Source: Planctomycetota bacterium
GTDB taxonomy: Bacteria > Planctomycetota > UBA1135 > UBA2386
DNA length: 64,000 bases
Assembly: GCA_021776805.1 (NCBI GenBank)
Contig: JAJFFD010000056.1
Span: forward strand, 1-64,000
Direction of reading: 5' to 3'
A program made the position numbers and the translations under genes. Positions 46,075 through 53,696 of this stretch are shown here, one piece after another. How positions within the stretch are numbered: the stretch's first letter is position 1; each line of letters starts with the position of its first letter. The notes below the pieces were generated by a model. The model was not told where the DNA came from and made no database searches. It saw only the letters and a list, made by a program, of their open reading frames with translations.

Positions 46075-46695
46075 CTAGTAATAGAAGCCGCGATAGTAGA
46101 AGCCGCCGCCCCAATAACCCCAGGGTCCAGAGTAGTAGGGGTAGGGTCCGTAGTAGCCATAGCTCCCGTAATCCCGGTACGCGCGAATGAACTTCGCCGA
46201 CTCACTGAACTCCCCTCCTCCGACTCGGCGCAATTGCCAGCGAAGGTCGAATGCGGAGATGTCTCGCGGAGACTCGATCGCCCCCGGCTGAAACCACAGA
46301 TGAACTTCTATGCTTCTGCCTGGATCCACAGAGAGATCCCCCTCGTGCCGAGACACAGCGAAGGGCCCCGCTCGCTCCCCACCGGCTCCGCGAGTGAAGA
46401 GTTCGAACTCCTCGAGGACTAACTCCAGGGGATCACCTGAGTTGTTCTCAAGCTCCAGGCCGACTTCGAGCACGACCTTCTCCAAATCTCCCTCTGTCTG
46501 CAGACTGGCTTTGTCTGCCCAGACTCGTAGCTCGCCAACCGCATCCAAGCGAAACTCCGCAGCAGGGATGCCGGTCGGCGAGAGACTCTTCGCATTCTCT
46601 CTTGGCAAGAAGTACGCGTCGCTGGCGCAGGCAGGCAGAATGGCCAGGGGAAGCAACATGCCAACCTTGGCCCGCCACTGGCGAATAGGGTTCAT
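46075..46695 (-). CDS. Lipoprotein with aromatic Tyr/Gly-rich tail
   Basis: A 206-residue predicted lipoprotein with lipobox ILPAC (Cys about 23). The middle is a beta-sandwich-like region (VVLEVGLELENNSGDPLELVLEEF). The C-terminal 35 residues are strikingly rich in Tyr, Gly, Pro and Trp (DYGSYGYYGPYPYYSGPW). Such tails can form low-complexity adhesive or flexible segments. It stands convergent to the paralogue pair with 7 bp between stops; function unknown. Confidence 0.65.
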   Translation of the reverse strand: MNPIRQWRAKVGMLLPLAILPACASDAYFLPRENAKSLSPTGIPAAEFRLDAVGELRVWADKASLQTEGDLEKVVLEVGLELENNSGDPLELVLEEFELFTRGAGGERAGPFAVSRHEGDLSVDPGRSIEVHLWFQPGAIESPRDISAFDLRWQLRRVGGGEFSESAKFIRAYRDYGSYGYYGPYPYYSGPWGYWGGGFYYRGFYY

Positions 46696-46802
46696 GGGAA
46701 CATGCTAGCGAAGAGTCTCCATGCTCGCCTTTCCTCGGAAGCTCGGCAATTAGCAGAGCAGCCTTCGACAAGAGGATCCTTGCAGCGCAGAATCCCAGCG
46801 GC

Positions 46803-48239
46803 GTGAATATGGAACCTCAAGCCCAGCAAGATGCTGCGGAGAGCGGTCCAGAAACCGGGGGTTGGCTCAGAGCGATCCGCGATGCCCTTGCGGGTAAGCA
46901 GCTGGACTACACCCAGGGCAATCTGAGCCGCGCAATCGTCCTCCTGGCCATACCCATGATCTTGGAAATGGTCATGGAGTCGATCTTTGCCGTCGTCGAC
47001 ATCTACTTCGTCGGCCTCATCGGCAAAGAGGCAGTCTCGGCCGTCGGCCTGACGGAAGCGCTCCTGATTTTCGTCTATGCCATCGCAATCGGACTGACCA
47101 TGTCCACCACGGCAACGGTGGCCAGGAGGGTCGGCGAAAAGAACCTGGAGGCGGCCTCCCTGGCTGCCTCCCAGGCCATCGCTCTGGGCACCTTCATTGC
47201 CTTCCTCATCGGGATTCCCTGCGTCTTCCTCGCCGTCCCCTTGCTCGAATTCATGGGTGCCAGTGAGAGCGTGATCGAACTCGGCTCCGGCTACACGACC
47301 ATCATGCTGGGCTCGAATGTGGTCATCATTCTGCTCTTTCTGAACAACGCGATCTTCCGTGGCGCCGGCGATCCAGCCATCGCCATGCGCAGCCTCTGGC
47401 TCGCCAACGGAATCAATATCGTCATGGATCCCTGCCTCATATTCGGGCTCTGGATCTTCCCCGAACTGGGCGTTACCGGGGCAGCGGTAGCTACAACCAT
47501 CGGCAGGGGCTGTGGCGTTCTCTACCAATTCCACGCCCTGCGGAAGGCAGAGAGTCGGGTGAGGCTCGGCAAGGACGCCCTGCAATTCGATCCAAGGGTC
47601 ATGTGGCGCCTCCTGCGAATCTCATTCGGCAGCATCGCTCAATTCCTCGTGGCAACTGCGAGCTGGTCCATGCTGGTGCGGATCATCGCGCCCTTTGGCG
47701 AGAGCGCGCTGGCCGGCTACACCATCGGCATCCGCATCACCATCTTCGCGATCCTCCCTGCGTGGGGACTCAGCAATGCGGCAGCCACCCTGGTTGGACA
47801 GAATCTGGGCGCCGGGAAACCAGATCGGGCTGAGAAGTCTGTCTGGCTCACAGGCATCTACAACATGATCTTTCTCGGGATCGTGGCCGCCGTGTTCATC
47901 CTTCTCTCCGAGGATGTGCTGGGCATCTTCACTCCGGATCCAGAGGTCCAGCGGATCGGCAGTGAGTGCCTGCGAACCATCGGTTACGGCTACATCTTCT
48001 ATGCCTGGGGAATGGTCATGATTCAGTCCTTCAATGGCGCCGGCGACACCATGACGCCCACCTGGATCAACCTTGCGTGCTATTGGCTGTTCCAGATCCC
48101 CCTCGCCTGGTACCTCGCGACCGAGCTGGAATGGAGGGAAAGCGGGGTCTTCTGGGCAATCTGCATCTCAGAAGGCCTGTACTCGCTGGTCTGCATCTGC
48201 GTCTTTCGTCGCGGACGCTGGAAGCGCCGCGAAGTCTGA
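46803..48239 (+). CDS. MATE-family multidrug/toxin efflux transporter
   Basis: A 478-residue inner-membrane antiporter with about twelve helices in two bundles. The N-terminal bundle begins LAIPMILEMVMESIFAVVDIYFVGLIG (in two parts) and shows the family pattern GxxxAxAAVGLTE-like VSAVGLTEALL; the second bundle begins LLRISFGSIAQFLVATASW and has AAATLVGQNLGAGKPDRAE. It exports organic compounds with Na+ or H+. The start may be GTG 46803 or ATG 46809. No regulator is adjacent. Confidence 0.92.
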   Translation: MNMEPQAQQDAAESGPETGGWLRAIRDALAGKQLDYTQGNLSRAIVLLAIPMILEMVMESIFAVVDIYFVGLIGKEAVSAVGLTEALLIFVYAIAIGLTMSTTATVARRVGEKNLEAASLAASQAIALGTFIAFLIGIPCVFLAVPLLEFMGASESVIELGSGYTTIMLGSNVVIILLFLNNAIFRGAGDPAIAMRSLWLANGINIVMDPCLIFGLWIFPELGVTGAAVATTIGRGCGVLYQFHALRKAESRVRLGKDALQFDPRVMWRLLRISFGSIAQFLVATASWSMLVRIIAPFGESALAGYTIGIRITIFAILPAWGLSNAAATLVGQNLGAGKPDRAEKSVWLTGIYNMIFLGIVAAVFILLSEDVLGIFTPDPEVQRIGSECLRTIGYGYIFYAWGMVMIQSFNGAGDTMTPTWINLACYWLFQIPLAWYLATELEWRESGVFWAICISEGLYSLVCICVFRRGRWKRREV

Positions 48240-48378
48240 GACCGGAGGACCCGAGCCTCCTCAGGCCCACCTCGGAGAATACAAAATCAGCTCTCACCGT
48301 AGTCCCACCCGCCACCAAGCCTTGCTATGGGAGCTTCGTCGACACCCCTAAAGTGCTCCAGGGGGCTCCGCCTAATTC

Positions 48379-48393
48379 ACTATCTGAGATAGT
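48379..48393. promoter_or_regulatory. Inverted repeat before first PEP-CTERM gene
   Basis: ACTATC-TGA-GATAGT is a perfect 6-bp inverted repeat 23 bp before the ATG of the first PEP-CTERM gene, with TTAGATAG directly behind it. It could be an operator or a 5'UTR hairpin; no similar element was seen in front of the other two PEP-CTERM genes. Confidence 0.3.
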
Positions 48394-48416
48394 CTTAGAT
48401 AGACAGTAGGCGCATC

Positions 48417-48758
48417 ATGAAAGTTCTCATTTCCGTCATCTCCGCTCTCCTCTTCGCAACCCTCTTACCTGCCACAGCAACTGCAGCAGAGCGACCATCG
48501 CATTCCCATGAAGAGGCTCGACTCGAGGCCGAAGGCGAATCTTCCAAGTGGTGCAAGCGCTGTCGCAGCTGGAAGTGCTCATCTTGGTGGTGCAAGTACA
48601 TCAAGCCGAACCCACTCCCCACTCCGAAGCCGAAGCCAGTGACCGCAGCTCCGGAGCCAGCGACCATGTCCCTCCTGGGACTCGGCGCCCTTGGATTGGC
48701 CTACTCGCGTCGCCGTAAGCGCCGCGACCAAGGGGACGAGGCAGAGACTTCGAGCTAG
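48417..48758 (+). CDS. Tiny PEP-CTERM protein with four-Cys motif
   Basis: A 113-residue protein: signal peptide (1-23), short mature region, PEP motif at residues 79-81, a helix MSLLGLGALGLAY, then the basic stop SRRRKRR. The mature part before the sorting signal, about 55 residues, holds C46, C49, C54 and C59 in a C-x2-C-x4-C-x4-C pattern with several Trp, then a Pro/Lys-rich spacer. The Cys pattern could bind metal or form disulfides. Exosortase probably cuts the PEP-CTERM tail after membrane insertion. Confidence 0.85.
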   Translation: MKVLISVISALLFATLLPATATAAERPSHSHEEARLEAEGESSKWCKRCRSWKCSSWWCKYIKPNPLPTPKPKPVTAAPEPATMSLLGLGALGLAYSRRRKRRDQGDEAETSS

Positions 48759-49095
48759 ATAGGGCCGGCGGGGTAGGACTTCAATCGATGCCAAGGGCCC
48801 CTGGCATTAGGTGGCTCGTGTTTTTCTAGGATTTTCCCTGAGCACTGGAAAAAGTAGTGAAGGCCCGCGGGCCGATATCGCTCGCCATGGCGTAAGCCAC
48901 CGATCGCTCTAGTCGCTCTACTGCTAAACGCTTAGGGATCGGAGTCCGGTGTCGCCGGAAAGCCAGGCCAATGCGACCGTAAGAGGTATTGCGGGCAAAG
49001 CGGTGACAGGCCAAGTTCCCCATGGGATTGAGCCTTTGCTTGGTGGAGAGCTGGCCTAGAATTCCCAGCTCGACCTCACACCAAGTACCACTCTT
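48759..49095 (+). other. Structured intergenic region between PEP-CTERM genes
   Basis: A 337-bp gap with several possible structures: ATGCCA/TGGCAT hairpin at 48789-48808 with a T-rich run some 13 nt on (terminator candidate for the first PEP-CTERM gene), a 12-bp palindrome GGCCCGCGGGCC at 48863-48874, CCGATC (48901-48906) pairing with GATCGG (48938-48943), and TCCGG/CCGGA at 48946-48960. TTGCTT...TAGAAT with 15 bp spacing (49037-49063) is a possible promoter for the next gene. A minus-strand frame at 48826-49023 (65 codons) has no recognisable features and I do not support it as a gene. Confidence 0.3.
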
Positions 49096-49365
49096 ATGAA
49101 GTCACTCGCCAACCTCGCCAAGGTTTCGCTCATCGCCGCCACCGCACTCTCCCTGCAGTGTGGCGCCTTCGCTCAGATGTCCTGCTACAACCCTCCGCAC
49201 CCGGATCCTGAGAATCCGAGCCATAGCTGCATGCCAGAGGGGGTCTCCAGCGCACCCGAGCCTATCAGCATGTCCCTCCTGGGCCTTGGTGCCCTGGGAC
49301 TGGGCTATAGCGTCCGCCGTAGGCGGAAGGGCGAAGCCCTGGTCGAGGAAGAAGGCGCCGCCTGA
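49096..49365 (+). CDS. Minimal PEP-CTERM protein
   Basis: An 89-residue protein with signal peptide (cleavage likely after AFA, residue 26), PEP motif at 54-56, helix ISMSLLGLGALGLGYS and basic RRRRK tail. Only about 27 residues remain between signal and sorting motif; they contain two Cys (30 and 45) and seven Pro. After both cleavages this would be one of the shortest PEP-CTERM products conceivable, more like a secreted peptide than a protein. The C-terminal sorting segment is near-identical to that of the previous gene. Confidence 0.85.
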   Translation: MKSLANLAKVSLIAATALSLQCGAFAQMSCYNPPHPDPENPSHSCMPEGVSSAPEPISMSLLGLGALGLGYSVRRRRKGEALVEEEGAA

Positions 49366-49608
49366 GGCTTGCCAACCTGCCCGGGCAGACGATCTCACGA
49401 TTCTGATCTGTCCGGTCGGCTTCCCGATCCAGAGCTCCCTCATCAAGCTCCGTGGCCATATCTCCCCTGTCTTGGGGGGTTCTCGTACAGCTGACCTGAG
49501 CGCACAGGTCGACCCGGAAAAACCCGAAGAATATCCACCCCCTTGGGTCTGGTGCTCTTGCACAGAACGCATATACTTCGGGCACCTAACTAGGGGAATT
49601 ACCTCACC

Positions 49609-49917
49609 ATGAAGCCTCGCCAACTATCCGTCGCACTCTCGCTGCTAGCAGCCATCGCGTTCTCGCCGAGCGTTAGCGCTGCTGACCGCTCCGAGCTGAG
49701 TTCAGAAGCAGGGCTAGCGAGTCACGTCCTTGTCCCGCAACGCGGACTCTTCGAAGGCCTCGATGCCATGCGCACGCGCATCAGCACCAGGCGAAGTGGC
49801 CGCAGGCGTACCACACCAACTCCCGAGCCTGCAAGCATGGCTCTTCTGGGACTCGGTGGCCTGGGACTCGCCTACTCGAGGCGACGGAAGAAGGCAGCTC
49901 AAGAGCCGCAGAGCTGA
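49609..49917 (+). CDS. Tiny PEP-CTERM protein, arginine-rich
   Basis: A 102-residue protein with signal peptide (cleavage likely after SVSA, residue 24), PEP motif at 72-74, helix SMALLGLGGLGLAYS and SRRRKK tail. The 47-residue mature part ends in an arginine-rich stretch (RTRISTRRSGRRRTT). It shares with the two preceding genes the same sorting tail but not the body, so the three are one class with diversified mature peptides. It ends convergent to the epsI-exosortase operon. Confidence 0.85.
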   Translation: MKPRQLSVALSLLAAIAFSPSVSAADRSELSSEAGLASHVLVPQRGLFEGLDAMRTRISTRRSGRRRTTPTPEPASMALLGLGGLGLAYSRRRKKAAQEPQS

Positions 49918-49946
49918 GGCGAAACGCCCTCGCAGTGCGCTTCCCT

Positions 49947-50016
49947 GAGGCGGCTTTTCTAGGGCTGCCTCGCCAACAGGGTGCCGAGTCCCTGTCCTGA
50001 CGACAAAGGCAGGACA
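49947..50016. terminator. Two hairpins between convergent PEP-CTERM and epsI genes
   Basis: GAGGCGGC/GCTGCCTC (49947-49971, loop 9 nt, one G-T pair) and TGTCCTG/CAGGACA (49993-50016, loop 10 nt). They lie between the stop of the plus-strand PEP-CTERM gene and the stop of epsI on the other strand. There are no long T-tracts, so they are only candidate bidirectional terminators. Confidence 0.35.
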
Positions 50017-50072
50017 TTCCGTGACGGCTCGCGGAGAATCTCCTGAGCTTGGGCCGAACGCAGCCGCGTCGA

Positions 50073-50720
50073 TTAGAGCATGGCTGCAGCTACAGCCTGC
50101 ATGGTGCTGCTGATTCGGCCCTGCCAGTCGACCGGAATCGGGTCCACCATCGCTTCCAGGGCAAACTCAACCCGCACCCAAACCAAGTCGGAGCGGCCAC
50201 TCTGAAAGCGGGACCAAGTCTGCTCCAGGCTGTCCAGATTCTGCTCGGGCTGCAAGGGAAGCTCCCCTCTCTCTTGGCGCCAATAGAACACCAGCCTCTT
50301 GTCCGTGCGCCACTCGACTACAATTCTGTTCGCGTGCAGCTCCCCCTCTCCTTCATCCCTGGCGAAGGTCACTAGGTCTGGACCAGCCGTGACGTCGTAG
50401 CCAGCGTTCGGGTAGCAGACCCGCGGATCATGGGGCATCGACTCACTGTGCCCCTGAAATGGGTAGTACCCGAGATAGATCGAGATCAAGTCCAGGGTGG
50501 AGTCCTTGGCCTCGAAGTAGATGTATTCCTCAGGAAGCAGCTGGACGTCCTCTTCAAAGCGATCGAGGACCAGATTCTGATCCGGATAGATGGTGCTCAG
50601 ACTCGCGACGAAGCCCTCATAGTCAAAACTGCGGCTCTGACGGGAACTGACATAATCGTAGGCCAATAGGCAGGAAGCCAGGAGCAGCACGGCCAATACA
50701 GCCTTGTGGATTCTGCTCAT
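50073..50720 (-). CDS. Exosortase-associated EpsI-family protein
   Basis: A 215-residue protein with one N-terminal membrane helix (AVLAVLLLASCLLAYDYV) and an extracytoplasmic EpsI domain. The diagnostic SIYLGYYPFQGHSESMPHDPRVCYPNAGYDV (in parts: YYPFQGHSESMPHDP and RVCYPNAGYDV) has the conserved H-S-P/C-Y-P pattern. EpsI domains usually accompany or are fused to exosortase and exopolysaccharide genes; their biochemical role is unknown. It overlaps the exosortase stop by 4 bp. Confidence 0.85.
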   Translation of the reverse strand: MSRIHKAVLAVLLLASCLLAYDYVSSRQSRSFDYEGFVASLSTIYPDQNLVLDRFEEDVQLLPEEYIYFEAKDSTLDLISIYLGYYPFQGHSESMPHDPRVCYPNAGYDVTAGPDLVTFARDEGEGELHANRIVVEWRTDKRLVFYWRQERGELPLQPEQNLDSLEQTWSRFQSGRSDLVWVRVEFALEAMVDPIPVDWQGRISSTMQAVAAAML

Positions 50721-51553
50721 TGCTTGCGCCCCACCACTTTGCAGGCCAACAGCATGAAGATTCCCGTCAAGAGAAGAGAGGCGATCCCCAGGATGTCATG
50801 CATCACTGCCGATCTCAGGATGCTCGAGTCGGTATTCGTGAAGAGACCCGTAACGAAGATCCGGAAGAGGCTGCCGACATAGCCAAAGACCGGAGATAGC
50901 AGGACGATGATGCTGCCTGCCACCAGGGAGACCCTCCCATGGGCCTGAAGGAGGATTACTGCCAGCGGGACGAAGAGGAGGATCCCCCCCAAACCGCTGC
51001 AGTCCTCCACAATCTCGATGCCTCTCCCGAAGCCCTCACCAAACAAGAGCTTATAGCCTTCGACCTGAATCGAGCCGACGAATGGCTCTAGCAAAGGCGG
51101 CATGATCTCGGTGCTGAAGTCCAAGAGAAGCCGTGAGATCTCGCTGAGGACGAAGCCGGGAACCGGGGTGGCGAGGAGGAAGAGGAAGAGGGGAGCAGAT
51201 AGGGTTCGCACGCCCGCTCCGCCGAAACTCAGGTAGACCTGGCTCGTGATCATGGCCGCTGCACTGGCGCCCATGACGATCCGAAAATCCACGGCCACCG
51301 CGCTCACGTAGAGAAGGACGGCCACGAGGAAGATGGCGAAGCCGAGCATCGGGTGAGCCGGGCTGCGCGCCTTCAAGGACTCTCGAGCGGACCAGGCGAA
51401 AACCACAGCACCCGCAAAGGCCAAACCGCTGGCTGCAGCATCCTTCGAGCTTTTCAGCCAAAGCGATACTAGCAGCGCACAGTAGGGCAATAGGAGCAGG
51501 GCATTCGCAGCTAGCATGAGCTGCAGGGGCCCCAGTGTCAGAACTCTACTCAT
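50717..51553 (-). CDS. Exosortase family transpeptidase
   Basis: A 278-residue integral membrane protein with about eight helices. The proposed catalytic triad is present: Cys185 in VEDCSGLGG, Arg231 in LFRIFVTG and His252 in VMHDILG. Exosortases cleave PEP-CTERM proteins and are thought to transfer them to a surface molecule. Unlike many exosortases, EpsI is not fused but follows as a separate gene with 4-bp overlap. ATG 51553 is chosen (GTG 51586 is also open). The three PEP-CTERM substrates lie within 3.2 kb, and a polysaccharide locus follows. Confidence 0.9.
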   Translation of the reverse strand: MSRVLTLGPLQLMLAANALLLLPYCALLVSLWLKSSKDAAASGLAFAGAVVFAWSARESLKARSPAHPMLGFAIFLVAVLLYVSAVAVDFRIVMGASAAAMITSQVYLSFGGAGVRTLSAPLFLFLLATPVPGFVLSEISRLLLDFSTEIMPPLLEPFVGSIQVEGYKLLFGEGFGRGIEIVEDCSGLGGILLFVPLAVILLQAHGRVSLVAGSIIVLLSPVFGYVGSLFRIFVTGLFTNTDSSILRSAVMHDILGIASLLLTGIFMLLACKVVGRKQ

Positions 51554-51703
51554 CGCTTCACTGGAAAATCGGCTTGTCGGTCCCACTGGAGCAGGACTCC
51601 AAAGTTCCAGGATTGCCCCCGCAGGGGTTTCTGGAGGAGCTACTCTTCTCAGGGGTATTAAACTACAGCCTGAGCTTAGTAAGCCAAGATTTCGAACGAG
51701 TAG

Positions 51704-52732
51704 ATGGCGGCCGCAATGACTGACGGTGAATACCGGCTCGGAATCGTGGTCATTGGACGCAATGAAGGAGAGCGGCTCACGCGCTGCCTGGAGTGCATCC
51801 GGGACGAGCCCTACCCATTGGTCTATGTCGATTCAGGCTCAACTGATGGCAGCCCCGAGACCGCCAGGAGCCACGGCGCCCATGTCACGCTGTTGGAGCC
51901 ACCATTCAGCGCAGGCCGTGCAAGAAATGCCGGTTTCGCAGCGCTAGTTGAGCGCCATCCCCAGCTGCAGTATGTCCAGTTCCTCGAGGGCGATTGCGAC
52001 CTCAATCCTGGCTGGCTAGCCGCGGGGCTCCGCGAACTACAGGAGAATGACCGGCTGGCCGCAGTCAGTGGCATCCTCCAGGAAAAGTACCCGGAAGCCT
52101 CCATTTACAATCATCTCTGCGCACTCGAATGGAAGTGGCTGGCTCAGGCACAGCACACCTGTGGGGGTAACTCCATGATGCGTGTTGAGACCTTCCGCGA
52201 GCTCCAGGGCTTTGACGAGCGCCTGATCGCGGGAGAGGAACCGGAGTTCTGCCTCCGCCTGAGCAGAGCCAATTGGTCCATCAAGCATCTCGAAATCGAG
52301 ATGGCCAAGCACGACGCAGCGATCACACGCTTCTCCCAGTGGTGGATGCGCTCGCTGCGAAATGGCTACTCCTATGCTGCCTGTGCAGATCTCCATGGCG
52401 ATGGGCCCGAACGGTATCGCATTAGAGAGACGCGCAGCAATTGGTTCTGGGGCCTCGCCCTGCCATTGCTAATTGTCGCGACCGCCGTCTATTCCTGGAA
52501 ACTGGCTCTGATTCCCTTCGCCGGTTACCCAGTCTTGTTCACCAAGATCCTGCTACATAATCGGCGGAAGGGCTTCGGAAAAGCAGACTCCCTCATGCTT
52601 GCCTGCTTCTGCGCAATGGAGAAGTTTCCAGCTGCAGCTGGACAGATCTGCTTCTACCGCGACAAGCTCGGCAAGAAGAGGGCTAGCGTCATTGACTACA
52701 AGTCATCGGCGGCGACGAAGCTGCGCAACTAG
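51704..52732 (+). CDS. GT2-family glycosyltransferase
   Basis: A 342-residue cytoplasmic/membrane-associated glycosyltransferase: GT-A fold with VVIGRNEGERL, VDSGSTDGSPE and the metal motif EGDCDLNPGWL (D-x-D, near residue 95). The C-terminus has hydrophobic segments (FWGLALPLLIVATAVY) that may anchor it. Probably adds sugars to a polysaccharide or lipid carrier in the envelope locus. Start 51704 or ATG 51716. Its stop shares CTAG with the convergent kinase gene. Confidence 0.85.
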   Translation: MAAAMTDGEYRLGIVVIGRNEGERLTRCLECIRDEPYPLVYVDSGSTDGSPETARSHGAHVTLLEPPFSAGRARNAGFAALVERHPQLQYVQFLEGDCDLNPGWLAAGLRELQENDRLAAVSGILQEKYPEASIYNHLCALEWKWLAQAQHTCGGNSMMRVETFRELQGFDERLIAGEEPEFCLRLSRANWSIKHLEIEMAKHDAAITRFSQWWMRSLRNGYSYAACADLHGDGPERYRIRETRSNWFWGLALPLLIVATAVYSWKLALIPFAGYPVLFTKILLHNRRKGFGKADSLMLACFCAMEKFPAAAGQICFYRDKLGKKRASVIDYKSSAATKLRN

Positions 52733-53661
52733 AGCCGGGCAGGCAGCACTGCCATGCAGGATTCGACCACCTGGAGATAGCGGGATCTGGGAAATTGATC
52801 CAGATTCATGCCCAGCTGGCCAAGCGCAGCAAGCAGATAGGACCGCAAGTCCGACATCTCACAGGACAAGGTCTCCGCATAACGCAGAAGTTCCTTGCGA
52901 ATACGCCGCTTGCTCAGCATGAGGGACTTGGCGAGGCGCACCAGGTCGTAAATAGCCTGCCCCTTGAGATCACAGCCCCCCCAGTCGATCACGACCAGGC
53001 GATCTTGCCAAGCGCTGCCCTTTCCCTGGGACGGTGGAGACAGGAGCACGTTTCCGAGATGAAGGTCACCATGCATGAGCACTTGCCGAGGCTGCCATGT
53101 TCCGTTCTGCAAACGACCCAAGGCCTCGTCAACTTCTCCACCGACGATCCTCGCTAGATCCTCAGACTCCAGCAAGAACTTCAGAGGCTGCTCAAACTGC
53201 TTTCTGCGATCACTTTCTGTGGGCAGGGCCTGGGTGTGCCTGGTGATGCCGTGCAACCAATCCAGCATCGGATGACTCAAGCGCCAGCGACCTAAACGGT
53301 TGATCTTTGCGTCGACTGGTGCGCAATAGGGCAGCAAGACACAACTCAGCCCTCGCCAACGGCTGACCAGGAGTGGCTCCAAGATCACTTTCCCTAACTC
53401 AGCCCCGAGAACTTCCTTGGCCGCGGATGCGCCGTTCACCCCACGGGTGACCATTTCGGGAGCCGGTGGCGAAGAACAGAGCACAAACCCGGCGCTCCGC
53501 CCGCCTGAATCTTGCAACAAGACTTGAGCCGTCGCATCCGGCACACCGCTTCCCGGAGAAACCAGCTGAACCTGTCCAACATCCAACTCCTTCGCCCAGT
53601 CACCGATGATCTCGAGCAGTTCACGGCAGAGTTCTTCAGCCAGTTCCCTATCCAAGTACAA
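52729..53661 (-). CDS. APH-family phosphotransferase (sugar/small-molecule kinase-like)
   Basis: A 310-residue protein kinase-like phosphotransferase with the catalytic loop VLMHGDLHLGNVLLSP (about 190-205) and Mg-binding VIDWGGCD (usual IDWE). The N-lobe is poorly conserved. The family includes aminoglycoside, homoserine and choline kinases, and in polysaccharide loci can phosphorylate glycan or lipopolysaccharide heptose (compare WaaP). The only in-frame start near the beginning is TTG 53661. Context suggests envelope polymer phosphorylation; this is inference. Confidence 0.75.
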   Translation of the reverse strand: MYLDRELAEELCRELLEIIGDWAKELDVGQVQLVSPGSGVPDATAQVLLQDSGGRSAGFVLCSSPPAPEMVTRGVNGASAAKEVLGAELGKVILEPLLVSRWRGLSCVLLPYCAPVDAKINRLGRWRLSHPMLDWLHGITRHTQALPTESDRRKQFEQPLKFLLESEDLARIVGGEVDEALGRLQNGTWQPRQVLMHGDLHLGNVLLSPPSQGKGSAWQDRLVVIDWGGCDLKGQAIYDLVRLAKSLMLSKRRIRKELLRYAETLSCEMSDLRSYLLAALGQLGMNLDQFPRSRYLQVVESCMAVLPARL

Positions 53662-53696
53662 CCATCCCGTTCTTCATGAGAATCTCGAATCTGCTC

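Noticed and set aside
48826-49023. Minus-strand 65-codon frame between PEP-CTERM genes
   Set aside because: No recognisable domain, signal or ribosome-binding site, and it overlaps the structured region; could be chance in GC-rich DNA.
48417-49917. Sigma54 promoters in front of the PEP-CTERM genes
   Set aside because: A GG-N10-GC spacing occurs before the second gene, but the flanking bases do not match TGGCAC-N5-TTGC and the other two genes lack it.
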